DNA of 64,000 nt from CAYVOV01 sp964453525 (GCA_964453525.1 CAYVOV010000015.1:30361-94360); one strand, 5' to 3'. Numbered from the stretch's first letter, positions 8,184 to 16,476 are shown. A program made the numbers and translations. The notes: a model not told the origin generated them from the sequence alone.

Positions 8184-9623
8184 TTAATTACCCCCGTATA
8201 GAACTTTGCGGAATAGCTTAGAGCGAGGACGGCTGGCATTCTCCATGCTGGACCGCACCAGTCTGGCTATGTTCTTTATTCCGCTATAGCCATAATGCGG
8301 ATATCCGGTCATGGTAGTCAAGTTCACCTGGGGGATACCCGGCTGTCTCATAGGGGTCCCCAGATAGACAGCATTATCGTATTGAGCCGCAATCGCCTCC
8401 AGTTCTGCCTCTGTCTGCCATGAAGAACGGAAGGTTCCCAGGGAGAAGAGTCCCTTGGTCAGAATTACCTCGGGATTCTGCCCTTGCTGTAGCAGAAACT
8501 TGATACTGGGCATTCGCTCTTTTATGGTGTACGGATGGATATTGACAACAACGGGATGAGCGCCAAACTCACCAGCCATCCTGGCTAAGGCAAGAGCTCT
8601 GATAGGCCCGGGGAATTCGGCAATTTCTACCAGGGCAGTCTTGCCATCGAAAAACCGTCTAATGGTGTCTATTTCCGAGGTGAGTTCTCTGGTTTCCTTT
8701 CGAATCATCTGCCTTGCTGGCTCCTCGAGCCCCAGGGGTCTAGCTACCCCCATAATCCATTCCTCGGTAGCCTTTAAGCCATAGGGAAGACCGGTACGAG
8801 CATAAGGTATGCCGAACCGCTCTTCCATGAGGTCACCCAGCTTCTGTCCCCAGTCGTAGCACCAGGAAGCATTTAGTTCCGCAGCGCGTGCTTGCCTAAT
8901 CTGTTCCAGGGTGCATCCACCGCAGAGAACGCCGTTAATTTTGGCTCCGATAGCATGTACCATTCTCTCGATTTCATCCAGATCCTGCGTCCACTCAGTA
9001 TAGGTAGGACCCTGCCGTGCACCGATAATGTTTATTGTCCTCTCCATCTTTTCGGAAGGCGCCTCCATTAGCTCCATAATGACTCTGAAAGCATCCTCGT
9101 AGCCACTGCGGAAGTCGCCGCCGAATCCCTCGCTGCGTATAGCCAGCACCTTGGCATTGACTTCTCGCTCAGCTCTTTGAGCAATGGTTTCCACATCATC
9201 ACCAATAATACCGGAACAACAACATGAAAAGATCACAATGAGTTCAGGGTGATACCTTTGTTCTGCTTCTTTCACTGCTTCTAGGAGCTTTCCCTCGCCT
9301 CCATAGACTACATCAGCTTCGTCTTGGGCAGTACAGGAGGTCGGCTCCAGAGGAACACCGCGATATTCACAACTGTTCATCTTATAAGCGTTAGCTACGG
9401 AGTAGGTACAACCCTTAGGCCCGTGAATTACTGGTGCCATATGACGAATACCGTTAAGCACTTGGAAGGCAGTCCAGAACTTACAGGGAGGAGCGTGAGA
9501 CGCCTGAAGCTTGGGAATCATCTCCCCCTTCTCCACCTTTTCCAGAAGCTGCTGCAGTGTACCTCTAAAAGCTATGCTGCTATCATCCACTTTATTGCCC
9601 TGCTCTAACCTGATAAGTCGCAT
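8184..9623 (-). CDS. nitrogenase-like component 1, D-type catalytic subunit
   Basis: The protein has 479 residues. Cys47 (APPCKFW), Cys72 (HGPKGC) and Cys135 (in FSCCCSGIIGDD) match the P-cluster cysteines of NifD. The stretch LNASWCYDWGQK...MEERFGIPY (250-274) aligns closely with the NifD region LNLVHCYRSMNY...MEEKYGIPW, so Cys255 matches FeMo-co ligand Cys275. Near the C-terminus TGYPHYGYSG (439-448) aligns with the NifD SGPYHGFDG region, but the position of the other ligand, His442, is not a histidine by my alignment; His443 is the nearest. This is the first gene of the operon. The ATG has no ribosome site and a good -10 lies 11 bases upstream, so it may be leaderless. True nitrogenase is unlikely because NifEN is missing. 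Confidence 0.87.
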   Translation of the reverse strand: MRLIRLEQGNKVDDSSIAFRGTLQQLLEKVEKGEMIPKLQASHAPPCKFWTAFQVLNGIRHMAPVIHGPKGCTYSVANAYKMNSCEYRGVPLEPTSCTAQDEADVVYGGEGKLLEAVKEAEQRYHPELIVIFSCCCSGIIGDDVETIAQRAEREVNAKVLAIRSEGFGGDFRSGYEDAFRVIMELMEAPSEKMERTINIIGARQGPTYTEWTQDLDEIERMVHAIGAKINGVLCGGCTLEQIRQARAAELNASWCYDWGQKLGDLMEERFGIPYARTGLPYGLKATEEWIMGVARPLGLEEPARQMIRKETRELTSEIDTIRRFFDGKTALVEIAEFPGPIRALALARMAGEFGAHPVVVNIHPYTIKERMPSIKFLLQQGQNPEVILTKGLFSLGTFRSSWQTEAELEAIAAQYDNAVYLGTPMRQPGIPQVNLTTMTGYPHYGYSGIKNIARLVRSSMENASRPRSKLFRKVLYGGN

Positions 9624-9634
9624 TCATTGCAGCG

Positions 9635-9664
9635 ATTATACTATGGTTTATTAATAGGGTTCAA
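9635..9664 (-). promoter_or_regulatory. predicted promoter of the nitrogenase-like operon
   Basis: On the minus strand TTGAAC (9664-9659), an 18-base spacer and TATAAT (9640-9635) form a sigma-70-type promoter. The -10 ends 11 bases before the ATG at 9623, leaving almost no leader, which fits the absence of a ribosome site. No sigma-54 (GG-N10-GC) element is seen. Confidence 0.5.
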
Positions 9665-9682
9665 ACTGCCATACAATCCGAT

Positions 9683-9770
9683 AACAAACAGGAATGAAAC
9701 AAAACGGACGTTTGTTACATTGCTCAACAAAAAACTAAAATGTTACCTCCGAACAAACATCGGGATGTTT
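9683..9770. promoter_or_regulatory. putative operator cluster upstream of the nitrogenase-like operon
   Basis: Three ACAAAC/GTTTGT boxes lie near 9684, 9711 and 9753. One pair forms ACAAA-N7-TTTGT (9699-9715). A perfect palindrome AAACATC-GG-GATGTTT lies at 9755-9770. All lie upstream of the predicted -35, where an activator or repressor could bind. The palindrome has no T-run, so it is not an obvious terminator of the MATE gene. Confidence 0.35.
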
Positions 9771-9816
9771 ATCAAGCTATTCATATAAATACTTGATACT
9801 GTTTTCGTTTTCCAGG

Positions 9817-11199
9817 CTAGATCTTCTTTTGTTTCCATCGCCCAAGTTTGAAGTATGTTACAAAGATTATTGCTCTCAATACGTTGCCAGAAACCATCCC
9901 CCAGCGTACTCCATACACACCGAGGCTTGTAACTCGCGGTAGAAAATATGCCAGAGGCACCATTACTCCCACCATGGTTAACAGAGTAACCAGCATTGGT
10001 ATCAGGGTGTCACCAACCCCGTTTATACATTGCATCAGTACTTGGACAATACCAAAAACCATGTATGTGATTATTGTTATCCTCAGAAAGGTGCTGGCTA
10101 TCTCTACCAGACCTGGCTCAGTATTAAATATTCTGACTATATAACCGGCACAAAACCATATTGCCACCGAAACAATGGATATAAAACCTGTAAATAGAGC
10201 TGCTGCCAGCCAGCCAGTTCTTTCCGCACGTCCAGGATGCCCTGCCCCAAGGTTTTGACCGGCCAGCACACCTGCCGTCTGGCCTAATGCCATAGCCGGC
10301 ATCTGGATAAACCGGTCTATCCTTTCCATCAAAGATTGGGCTGCCACGGCAAAGGTACCAAATGGAACAACAAACAAGGTTAATACAAGGGTAGCCGAGG
10401 TCCTTCCCATGCCATTTATCATTGCAGGAATACCAACCTTCACTATTCGCCATATCATACTGCCATCAAAGTGGAAGTTCCTAAAGGTCAGCCGTATCCG
10501 GGTCCGCCCACTATAGAGCATCCACAGTCCGAGCCCACCTCCTACACCCTGTGAAATAACCCCGGTCAATGCTGCACCTCTCACACCCAGATGAGGGAAT
10601 ATCCACCAGCCAAAGACAAGAAAGGGACAAAGAGCGATATGGAAAAGTCTGGCACCGACACCAATTTTCATCGGAGTTACTGCATCCCCCGATGCTTGCA
10701 TAATACTCTGCGACATCATCTGGAAGGACATGGTCACCATGCCTACCAGCTGGATACGCAGGTAGGCTGCTCCTTCGGCTACAACATCAGGCTCAACTCC
10801 AAACAATATTAGTATTTTCTCAGCCAGGAAGATACCTATAGCCGCCATAACTATGGCGAATATAACAGTGATAACAAAGGTCTGTTGAGCAACATGATTG
10901 GCCCCTTGTTGATTTCCTCCTCCTATAAAACGAGCAATCATAGCCCTTGTGCCCATTTGCAGTCCCATCCTCGCCGTGTTCATCAGCATGACGACCATAC
11001 CGGAAATACCTACGCCGGCAACAGATGATGCACCCAGCTTGCCTACCCATATCATGTCAACGGTAGGACCCAAAGTTGTGACAAGCTGAGTTATAATTAT
11101 TGGCCAGGATAAACCCCAGAGGTTACCTATTATGCTGCCTTGTGTCCAGTCTCTATCAAACCTGGACCCTCTCCTGGGAAAACGCTCAACCTCTTCCAA
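9817..11199 (-). CDS. MATE family multidrug/metabolite efflux transporter
   Basis: The protein has 460 residues with about 12 hydrophobic segments in two similar halves, as in MATE antiporters. Recognisable segments include LSWPIIITQLV, MQASGDAVTP in the first half and MQCINGVGDTLIP in the second. MATE proteins export cationic or polycyclic compounds in exchange for Na+ or H+. A TTG start is used, with GGAAG-type ribosome site upstream. It lies upstream of and co-directional with the nitrogenase-like operon, 193 bases away with a separate promoter between. Export of that pathway's product is possible but only by proximity. Confidence 0.88.
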   Translation of the reverse strand: MEEVERFPRRGSRFDRDWTQGSIIGNLWGLSWPIIITQLVTTLGPTVDMIWVGKLGASSVAGVGISGMVVMLMNTARMGLQMGTRAMIARFIGGGNQQGANHVAQQTFVITVIFAIVMAAIGIFLAEKILILFGVEPDVVAEGAAYLRIQLVGMVTMSFQMMSQSIMQASGDAVTPMKIGVGARLFHIALCPFLVFGWWIFPHLGVRGAALTGVISQGVGGGLGLWMLYSGRTRIRLTFRNFHFDGSMIWRIVKVGIPAMINGMGRTSATLVLTLFVVPFGTFAVAAQSLMERIDRFIQMPAMALGQTAGVLAGQNLGAGHPGRAERTGWLAAALFTGFISIVSVAIWFCAGYIVRIFNTEPGLVEIASTFLRITIITYMVFGIVQVLMQCINGVGDTLIPMLVTLLTMVGVMVPLAYFLPRVTSLGVYGVRWGMVSGNVLRAIIFVTYFKLGRWKQKKI

Positions 11200-11242
11200 C
11201 GCTATTAATTACTTCCTTCCCCTGGAATATTGTTTGACGTGA

Positions 11243-11257
11243 TGTTCGAGTCGAACA
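11243..11257. promoter_or_regulatory. perfect palindrome upstream of the MATE gene
   Basis: TGTTCGA-G-TCGAACA is a perfect 15-bp palindrome 44 bases before the MATE start codon, well placed for a repressor operator. It is not a LexA box, because its half-sites are in the opposite order (GTTC then GAAC). Confidence 0.4.
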
Positions 11258-11581
11258 CAACATTAATATAGCTTAAATCAAGATGAAAACCAGTTCAAAT
11301 GGTACCGCCTATCGCCCGGTGTCCCGATGTCATCGGACTCGTAACGAACGAACAGACTCTAGGACTCAAGCTCGAGGTCTTACCTACAGTAATATTAAGG
11401 CGTGCGTCGTTACAAAGTTTTGCTGATAATTAAAATTGATGTCACAATCTGAGTGTTTGTGTAAGGTATTTATCTGTTTTAACCATCAACGATCTGGTGT
11501 CTATTTTGCGACTTTTCTTGGAAATTGGGCTTCAGTATGAGGCCCAAAGCTAAGTCTGGTCGGCGAAGTGCCACCATGCAC
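11258..11581. other. intergenic region, no gene seen
   Basis: About 320 bases between the MATE promoter region and the ABC remnant. It contains short inverted words around 11320-11385 (CTCGAG, GACTC repeats) but nothing with coding or RNA character that I can support. Confidence 0.4.
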
Positions 11582-11880
11582 CTATAAAGCTATACTTATA
11601 GCACCGACCAAACCTACCAGAATATAACTGGTGAGGCCAAACGGCACTGCTGCTTCTCCGGTTAATGCCTCGGCTGCACCTTAGTTCCAAGGAGTGAGAC
11701 TGAGCCGTCACTCGGTTTAATCATTCCCAGCAACATGCGGATAGTCGTCGTCTTGCCAGCACCGTTAAGACCCAGAAATCCGTAAATCTCCCCCGGCTCA
11801 ATACGCAGTGACAGGTCGTCCACGGTGACAAGGTCTCCGTAGCGCTTGGTTACTTTAGAGACGTTAATAACTGCGTCCAT
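11582..11880 (-). pseudogene. ABC-2 exporter remnant: ATPase N-terminus joined to permease C-terminus
   Basis: The minus strand from ATG 11880 encodes about 65 residues of a DrrA/CcmA-type ATPase with Walker A (GLNGAGKTTT) and the following helix, then stops at 11662 before any signature or Walker B motif. Immediately after, in another frame, lies a hydrophobic permease-like tail (ending LVGLVGAISIAL, stop at 11582-11584). An internal deletion has apparently removed most of both genes and fused the ends. It is non-functional as it stands. Confidence 0.7.
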
Positions 11881-11895
11881 ACGTCCACACTACTT

Positions 11896-12075
11896 TTATT
11901 GAGAACCAACTGCTTTCTTTCTGCCGCTCAGGTAATTGACCAGGCATTCGACCATCATATCGGTTACCCTGACATACATTTCCTCGCCGATAGTTTCCTT
12001 TTGAAGATAGATGAAGAAGACCGAGGCTACCATGTTACTGGTGACTTCAGCATCAAGTTGCCTCTGAAATATAGA
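11896..12075 (-). pseudogene. TetR-type regulator C-terminal remnant
   Basis: About 59 residues (SIFQRQLDAEVTSNMVAS ... LVNYLSGRKKA) resemble the C-terminal dimerisation helices of a TetR regulator. A stop precedes them and no DNA-binding domain is found upstream. It sits 15 bases before the ABC remnant in the same direction, as in a tetR-ABC efflux operon, so both appear to be decaying together. Confidence 0.45.
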
Positions 12076-12253
12076 TTAGATAAATTATTACACAAAACCG
12101 AACGGAAATCACGCTGTATTGAACAAAAAGCCAGAAAGTGTCATGGAGTAACTATCCATCTAATTGTTACATCCTAACAAGCCGGTTCAGCTAATTCATG
12201 TCCTGGTATCAAACCCTCACTCAATTCATTCATAGAACAAGTATTTTGGGGTA

Positions 12254-12283
12254 TTGACAATAGAACAGGTGTTCTATTATAAT
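12254..12283 (+). promoter_or_regulatory. SOS-type promoter with LexA box between -35 and -10
   Basis: TTGACA (12254-12259), an 18-base spacer and TATAAT (12278-12283) form a consensus promoter. The spacer holds AGAACAGGTGTTCT (12262-12275), which is GAAC-N4-GTTC, the LexA/DinR box known from Gram-positive bacteria and reported for related phyla. It faces the Y-family polymerase fragment that begins 30 bases downstream, a classical SOS target. Confidence 0.65.
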
Positions 12284-12312
12284 CTAAATTACTGTCTCTT
12301 TATAGGTGAAGT

Positions 12313-12643
12313 GTGAGAATTCTATGTATCCTGCTGCCGAATTTCCCGCTGAGGTGCGAAGTCCTTGGCAACCCGGGTATCGGTGACTCTCCGGTGCTGA
12401 TAATCTACGGCACCGGTTCGAAAAAGCTGGTGCTGGATTGGTCTCCGGAGCTTGAAGGTATTAAAAAAGATATGCCCCTGCAGCAGGCACTTGCCCGGCA
12501 GGACAGGGTAGAAATAGTCCAGGCCGACCTGCCCCGTTATAATTCTGCCTTCAATATGATACTGGATAAACTTGAAAAAGTAAGCCCACTGGTTGAGAAC
12601 GCTGGTCTGGGGGCTGCCTATCTCAGCATTGACGGGCTCCGGC
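12313..12643 (+). pseudogene. truncated ImuB/DinB-like Y-family DNA polymerase
   Basis: A GTG start opens a frame of about 110 recognisable residues: MRILCILLPNFPLRCE, then a palm region ending in AYLSIDGLRLY, typical of ImuB-type Y-family proteins (full length 400-500). Similarity stops near 12643, where the sequence switches to a sugar-symporter fragment in another frame; the frame itself runs on to 12837 with junk. The SOS promoter upstream is intact, so a short non-functional peptide may still be made after DNA damage. Confidence 0.65.
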
Positions 12644-12829
12644 TATATACCCGATTTACCAGTCCAGCCGGATTCAGTACTCCTGGGTTTGCGTCTGATG
12701 ATGAGTGCCGTTCCTTTCATTGCTCTGCTTATTTCCTTCGTTGCCACCAAGGCATATCCTTTGGATGGAAGCAGACTAGCAAAAATCAAGACACAAGTAG
12801 CTCTGTTGGGAGGCAGCACAGACAGGTAA
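12644..12829 (+). pseudogene. C-terminal fragment of a GPH-family sugar symporter
   Basis: About 61 residues starting YIPDLPVQPDS, with the hydrophobic run GLRLMMSAVPFIALLISFVA followed by YPLD, match the last transmembrane helix of glycoside-pentoside-hexuronide symporters. It ends at TAA 12827-12829. The rest of the gene is missing, replaced by the polymerase fragment. Next to it is a GH31 fragment, and symporter plus GH31 is a common operon pair. Confidence 0.5.
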
Positions 12830-13400
12830 TCCGTTAATCCGCCCACTCTTTTGGTTAGATGATAGTGATACGTCGTTATGGGATGTGGACAACGCTTTCT
12901 TGTTAGGTACTGATTTACTGGTAGCTCCGGTACTACAGTCTAAGGCGACTACGCGGGAGATCATGCTACCGAAAGGATGCTGGTACAGTTTCTGGGACGA
13001 CACCGCACTGCAAGGACCAGGGCGTATTAAGTATGCCACCCCACTAGAACATATTCCGGTGCTGGTACGTGCTGGTAGCTTGTTACCATTGGCGGATGAA
13101 GATCGACTGGTTCTGAACATCTTCGACCCTCCATCAGGCTCAGGTAGTGGCCAGCTTTATTCCGACGCTGGCGATGGTTATGGTACGTGGTGACTCGACC
13201 GTTTCACAATGGACCATAATAATGATGGAATTAGTATGGACTGGCAGACTGATGGTGAGTTCCCACTACCCTACACTACGGTTGAAGTCCGCCTGCATGG
13301 GGTGATGGCCAGGCGAGTATACGTAGACGGTGAGAAATTAGCAACCTCAGACCAGCAGTTCAAAGTGGGTAAATTTCAAAAACTGCGTATAGATGTATAG
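12819..13400 (+). pseudogene. C-terminal fragment of GH31 alpha-glucosidase/xylosidase with internal stop
   Basis: The frame reads TGNPLIRPLFWLDD, then FLLGTDLLVAPVL and LPKGCWYSFWDD, all typical of the C-terminal part of GH31 glycosidases, followed by the beta-sandwich (LYSDAGDGYG). A TGA at 13191-13193 interrupts the frame; the same frame continues with LDRFTMDHNN to a TAG at 13398. The catalytic domain and start are missing. The in-frame TGA replaces a normal residue and lacks any selenoprotein context, so this is decay. Confidence 0.7.
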
Positions 13401-13401
13401 T

Positions 13402-13690
13402 GACCGGTGAGTAGGCTGCCTGTTAACCAGCCACCTCCGGAAGCTATTGACTAACTCCCAGGACCTTGCTTTCGTTTTGGGGTCGAGATCGCAAATATCA
13501 AGGTGTTTGTGATAAGCGCTGAAAACATCTGTCATTTGATTAAAAGAGTACAGCTCATCTTCAGCAAGGGATAGACAATCTCGCAAGCTAGACTCTACAA
13601 GGGGAGTCTTTTCGGCCTTTTTCCCTTCCACCAAGCGAGAATAAAGAGATGCGGCAATAGCTTCAGCTAAAGCCGCATCTAGGCCAAGTA
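13402..13690 (-). pseudogene. weak coding-like remnant downstream of rnpB
   Basis: The minus strand carries an open stretch with plausible composition (LGLDAALAEAIAASLYSRL ... ELVNSFRRWL). The open frame runs back into the RNase P RNA, so it has no credible start, and it ends antisense to the GH31 fragment. I do not recognise a family; it may be a remnant. Confidence 0.25.
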
Positions 13691-14062
13691 AATCTATAAG
13701 CCGAGTTCTGTATCCCGACTTCCGTCGGGACGGTGGCCATCTATCTAGCCCCGATGTTGCCATCGGGGTCAAGCGACCAACCCGGGGACAGGCCGGGCGT
13801 CCTTATGTCCCGCTATTCGGTCTTGCTCCAGATGGGGTTTACCCAGCCGGCCGGTCACCCGGCCGCTGGTGAGCTCTTACCTCACCATTTCACCCTTATC
13901 CCGATGAACCTTACGGTAAATCGGGACGGTATGTTTCTGTGGCACTTTCCGTAGGGTCACCCCTCCTGGGCGTTACCCAGCATCCTGCCCGGTGGAGCTC
14001 GGACTTTCCTCCCCGATAAGCCTGACAGCAAATCGAGGCGGCCACCCGGTTTACTTAACCCA
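13683..14062 (-). ncRNA. rnpB: RNase P RNA component
   Basis: The minus strand contains the universal bacterial core: GAGGAAAGTCCGAGCTCC, then CAGGATGCTGGGTAACGCC, GGTGAAATGGTGAGG, a long GC stem (GGCCGGGTGACCGGCCGG) and the 3' segment CAGAACTCGGCTTAT, which pairs with AGGCTTATCGG near the 5' end. AAGTAAA and TTTACTT at the ends form P1. A-type fold by layout. Length is about 380 nucleotides; ends are estimated from P1. Confidence 0.93.
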
Positions 14063-14271
14063 GTTATACTGTAGTGGAGGTAAGGCGATAAGTCAATAAC
14101 AGCAACAGGTGATGTTGACAAAGAATACCTGCTGCATCATAATGAAATTCGTTTGATATATTGTTATTTAACTTCATCGTACAGACCAATTAGCGGGTCT
14201 GGAATACACAGATTCCCAGAGTGTCAATAATAGTATTATCTAGAAGAGTATGTTAAGGAGGAAGCTTGCCT

Positions 14272-15318
14272 ATGAAAGCGGCGGTACTGAAAGAGATAGG
14301 CGTCCTGGAATATGACGATGTTCCCGAACCGGAAACGGCACCGGACCAGATAAAGGTTAAAATAGCTTACGCAGGTATCTGCGGCACTGACCCCGAAATT
14401 ATTCACGGCACATTCGGTATGGGGACGCAGCCGGAGGGAGCCATTGGCGCAGCCCGGAAGAGACAGCGAGGCCCGGGTCTCGGTATTCTGGGGCATGAAG
14501 CCGCCGGTACGATTGTCGAGATGGGCAAGGAAATTGAGGGAGACTTTAAAGTAGGGCAGAAGGTAGCCATGAATTTCAGGAGTGCCTGTGGAGCCTGCTA
14601 TTACTGTAATAACAGGATGGAGCACTTCTGCGAGAATGTGACTCCCAACTCGGGAGCAATGGCTGAATATGCCGTCTATAGAGAGAATACCGTCTTCCCG
14701 CTCCCGGAGGATACTCCGCTGGAGATAGGCGCCCTGGTTGAGCCGATATCCGTGGCTGTTCATACTCTTGATATCGCTCAGATGAAAGTAGGCGATTCAG
14801 TAATCATTGCCGGTGCCGGTGCCATCGGACTGCTAATCCTTCAGCTGGCAATCAAGTCCGGGGCATCAAAGGTGCTTGTCTCCGAGCCGTTTGCCGAAAA
14901 AAGGAAGCTGGCTAAAGAACTCGGCGCCGATGTGGTGGTTGACCCTCTGAACGAGGATTTACTCGAGGCATCCGACAGGTTTACCGATGGCCGGGGATTT
15001 AATGTATGCTTTGAAGCCAGCGGTAGACCGGAAGTCGCCGGGCAGCTTGTCTTGCTGGCGGAACGCTGCGGCACCATTGTCTGGGCGGCCGTATATCCGG
15101 CTGAAGCCCGGGTTGCTGTACCGCCTTTCTACATGTATTCTAAAGAGCTGACAATACGCTCCGTTCTGATATCTCCCTATTCATTCCCCAGGTCTGTGGA
15201 ACTGCTGCCGAAGCTGAATCTCAAGCCTTTGATTAAAATATACCCGCTTAGTGATGTGGTAAAGGCTTTTGAAGACCATCAAGCGGGTAAAGCGATAAAA
15301 ATACTGCTTCAGCCCTGA
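14272..15318 (+). CDS. zinc-dependent medium-chain alcohol/polyol dehydrogenase
   Basis: The protein has 348 residues. The N-terminal GroES-like domain has the catalytic zinc residues GICGTD and GHEAAG. The structural zinc motif is CGACYYC-N6-C (CNNRMEHFC). A Rossmann fold carries AGAGAIGLL. It resembles threonine, sorbitol or other polyol dehydrogenases, oxidising a secondary alcohol with NAD(P)+. An insertion rich in Gly/Arg (GAARKRQRGPG) precedes the zinc-binding His. The ATG at 14272 is preferred: AAGGAGG lies 10 bases upstream, while an in-frame TTG six bases earlier is too close. It starts an operon with a zinc-ribbon protein and split transketolase. Confidence 0.85.
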   Translation: MKAAVLKEIGVLEYDDVPEPETAPDQIKVKIAYAGICGTDPEIIHGTFGMGTQPEGAIGAARKRQRGPGLGILGHEAAGTIVEMGKEIEGDFKVGQKVAMNFRSACGACYYCNNRMEHFCENVTPNSGAMAEYAVYRENTVFPLPEDTPLEIGALVEPISVAVHTLDIAQMKVGDSVIIAGAGAIGLLILQLAIKSGASKVLVSEPFAEKRKLAKELGADVVVDPLNEDLLEASDRFTDGRGFNVCFEASGRPEVAGQLVLLAERCGTIVWAAVYPAEARVAVPPFYMYSKELTIRSVLISPYSFPRSVELLPKLNLKPLIKIYPLSDVVKAFEDHQAGKAIKILLQP

Positions 15319-15388
15319 GTCCCATCAATATAATAACCGGGCGCAGGTGATATTAAAGAGGTAATATATTTTGAAAGTGAGGTAATGG

Positions 15389-15601
15389 ATGACGGAAAAA
15401 ATATTTTGTGGTAAATGTAATACGTTGCTGTATTTCGGTGAAGAGATAAACAGGCGCCTTTACATGCGTGCCATACCTTCGGAGGAAACTGTCCTTGGCT
15501 ACTACAAAAATATCTGCCCCAGGTGTGGCAATAAACTTGACCTGAATACGGTAAAAATAGAGACGAAAGGGCGGGAAAAATGGCACACGACGAAAAGTTA
15601 A
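15389..15601 (+). CDS. small zinc-ribbon protein
   Basis: The protein has 70 residues with two Cys pairs, CGKC (7-10) and CPRCG (44-47), forming a zinc ribbon. The tail is basic. It starts after a GAGGTAATGG region and its end overlaps the transketolase start by 22 bases, so it is translated together with the transketolase. No known function; perhaps an accessory or regulatory subunit. Confidence 0.7.
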   Translation: MTEKIFCGKCNTLLYFGEEINRRLYMRAIPSEETVLGYYKNICPRCGNKLDLNTVKIETKGREKWHTTKS

Positions 15602-16476
15602 TTGCAGAACTCGAAGAAAAAGCCAATGTGGTACGTCACAACATCTTCCGCATATTCGATTCAAGTCTCGGCGGACATTGCGGCGGAACAATGTCGGTAC
15701 TTGAGATTGTTACTGCGCTCTACTTTCACCATCTTAAACTTGACCCGAATGATTGTGATTGGCCGGAAAGAGACCGGGTAGTACTCTCCAAGGCTCATTG
15801 CTGTGAGGCTATCTATGCCGTTCTACCTGAGATTGGCTATGTACCGGAAGAGGCGCTCGATACCTATTACTGCTATCGCTCGCCGTTCCAGGGACACGCC
15901 GACAGGTGGTGCACTCCGGGAATCGATTATTCGGGAGGCTCGCTCGGACAGGGACTGTCCTTTGCCATAGGAATGGCGATGGCTGAAAAAATAAAGACAG
16001 CTATCGCTCCGCCAGCTTTTCCTTTTCCCCAGTTTATGCCCCGCCTTACCCAGAAGTATAATCCGATTTACCGGACTTTCTGTATTGTCGGCGATGGCGA
16101 GTGCCACGAGGGCCAGATATGGGAAGCTGCCATGTTTGCCAACAAATACAAACTGGATAACCTGATTACAATCGTCGACTACAACAAGTTCAGTCTCGAT
16201 GGTCCGACAGAGGATATTATGCCGCTTCAACCCTTTGCTGAGAAGTGGCGATCCTTCGGTTGGTGGGTCAGGGAGATTGACGGTCACAACCTGAGAGAGA
16301 TAGTCGATACTCTGGACCTGGCGAATAATCTTTATGGTGACGGTAAGCCGAAGTGTATTATCGCCCACACCGTCAAAGGCCGCGGCATACCCTCATGGGA
16401 AGAGACCCACGCACACCTCGCCAGAGGAGAGGGTATTACCATGGGCGTGAAGGAAGGGAGAGAAATCTATGGCTAA
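15580..16476 (+). CDS. transketolase, N-terminal (TPP-binding) subunit
   Basis: The protein has 298 residues, the size of split transketolase A subunits. It has the thiamine-diphosphate motif GDGECHEG, ending in VDYN about 30 residues later, the GHCGGTMS and SKAHCCEA boxes, and GGSLGQGLS. It pairs with the next gene, overlapping by 8 bases, to form an active enzyme that moves two-carbon ketol units between sugar phosphates. An insertion (about 140-170, Pro/Phe-rich) is longer than usual. The genes before it suggest a specialised sugar or polyol route rather than only the core pentose pathway. Confidence 0.9.
   Translation: MAHDEKLIAELEEKANVVRHNIFRIFDSSLGGHCGGTMSVLEIVTALYFHHLKLDPNDCDWPERDRVVLSKAHCCEAIYAVLPEIGYVPEEALDTYYCYRSPFQGHADRWCTPGIDYSGGSLGQGLSFAIGMAMAEKIKTAIAPPAFPFPQFMPRLTQKYNPIYRTFCIVGDGECHEGQIWEAAMFANKYKLDNLITIVDYNKFSLDGPTEDIMPLQPFAEKWRSFGWWVREIDGHNLREIVDTLDLANNLYGDGKPKCIIAHTVKGRGIPSWEETHAHLARGEGITMGVKEGREIYG

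Noticed and set aside
5996..9623. Protochlorophyllide or chlorophyllide reductase (Bch/Chl) or Cfb cluster
   Set aside because: The operon has a true NifB and a D subunit that keeps the FeMo-co-type Cys, which those systems lack, and no tetrapyrrole genes are nearby.
13191..13193. In-frame TGA in the GH31 fragment as a second selenocysteine site
   Set aside because: The gene lacks its catalytic domain and start, is surrounded by other fragments, and the TGA replaces an ordinary residue with no redox motif; simple decay explains it.
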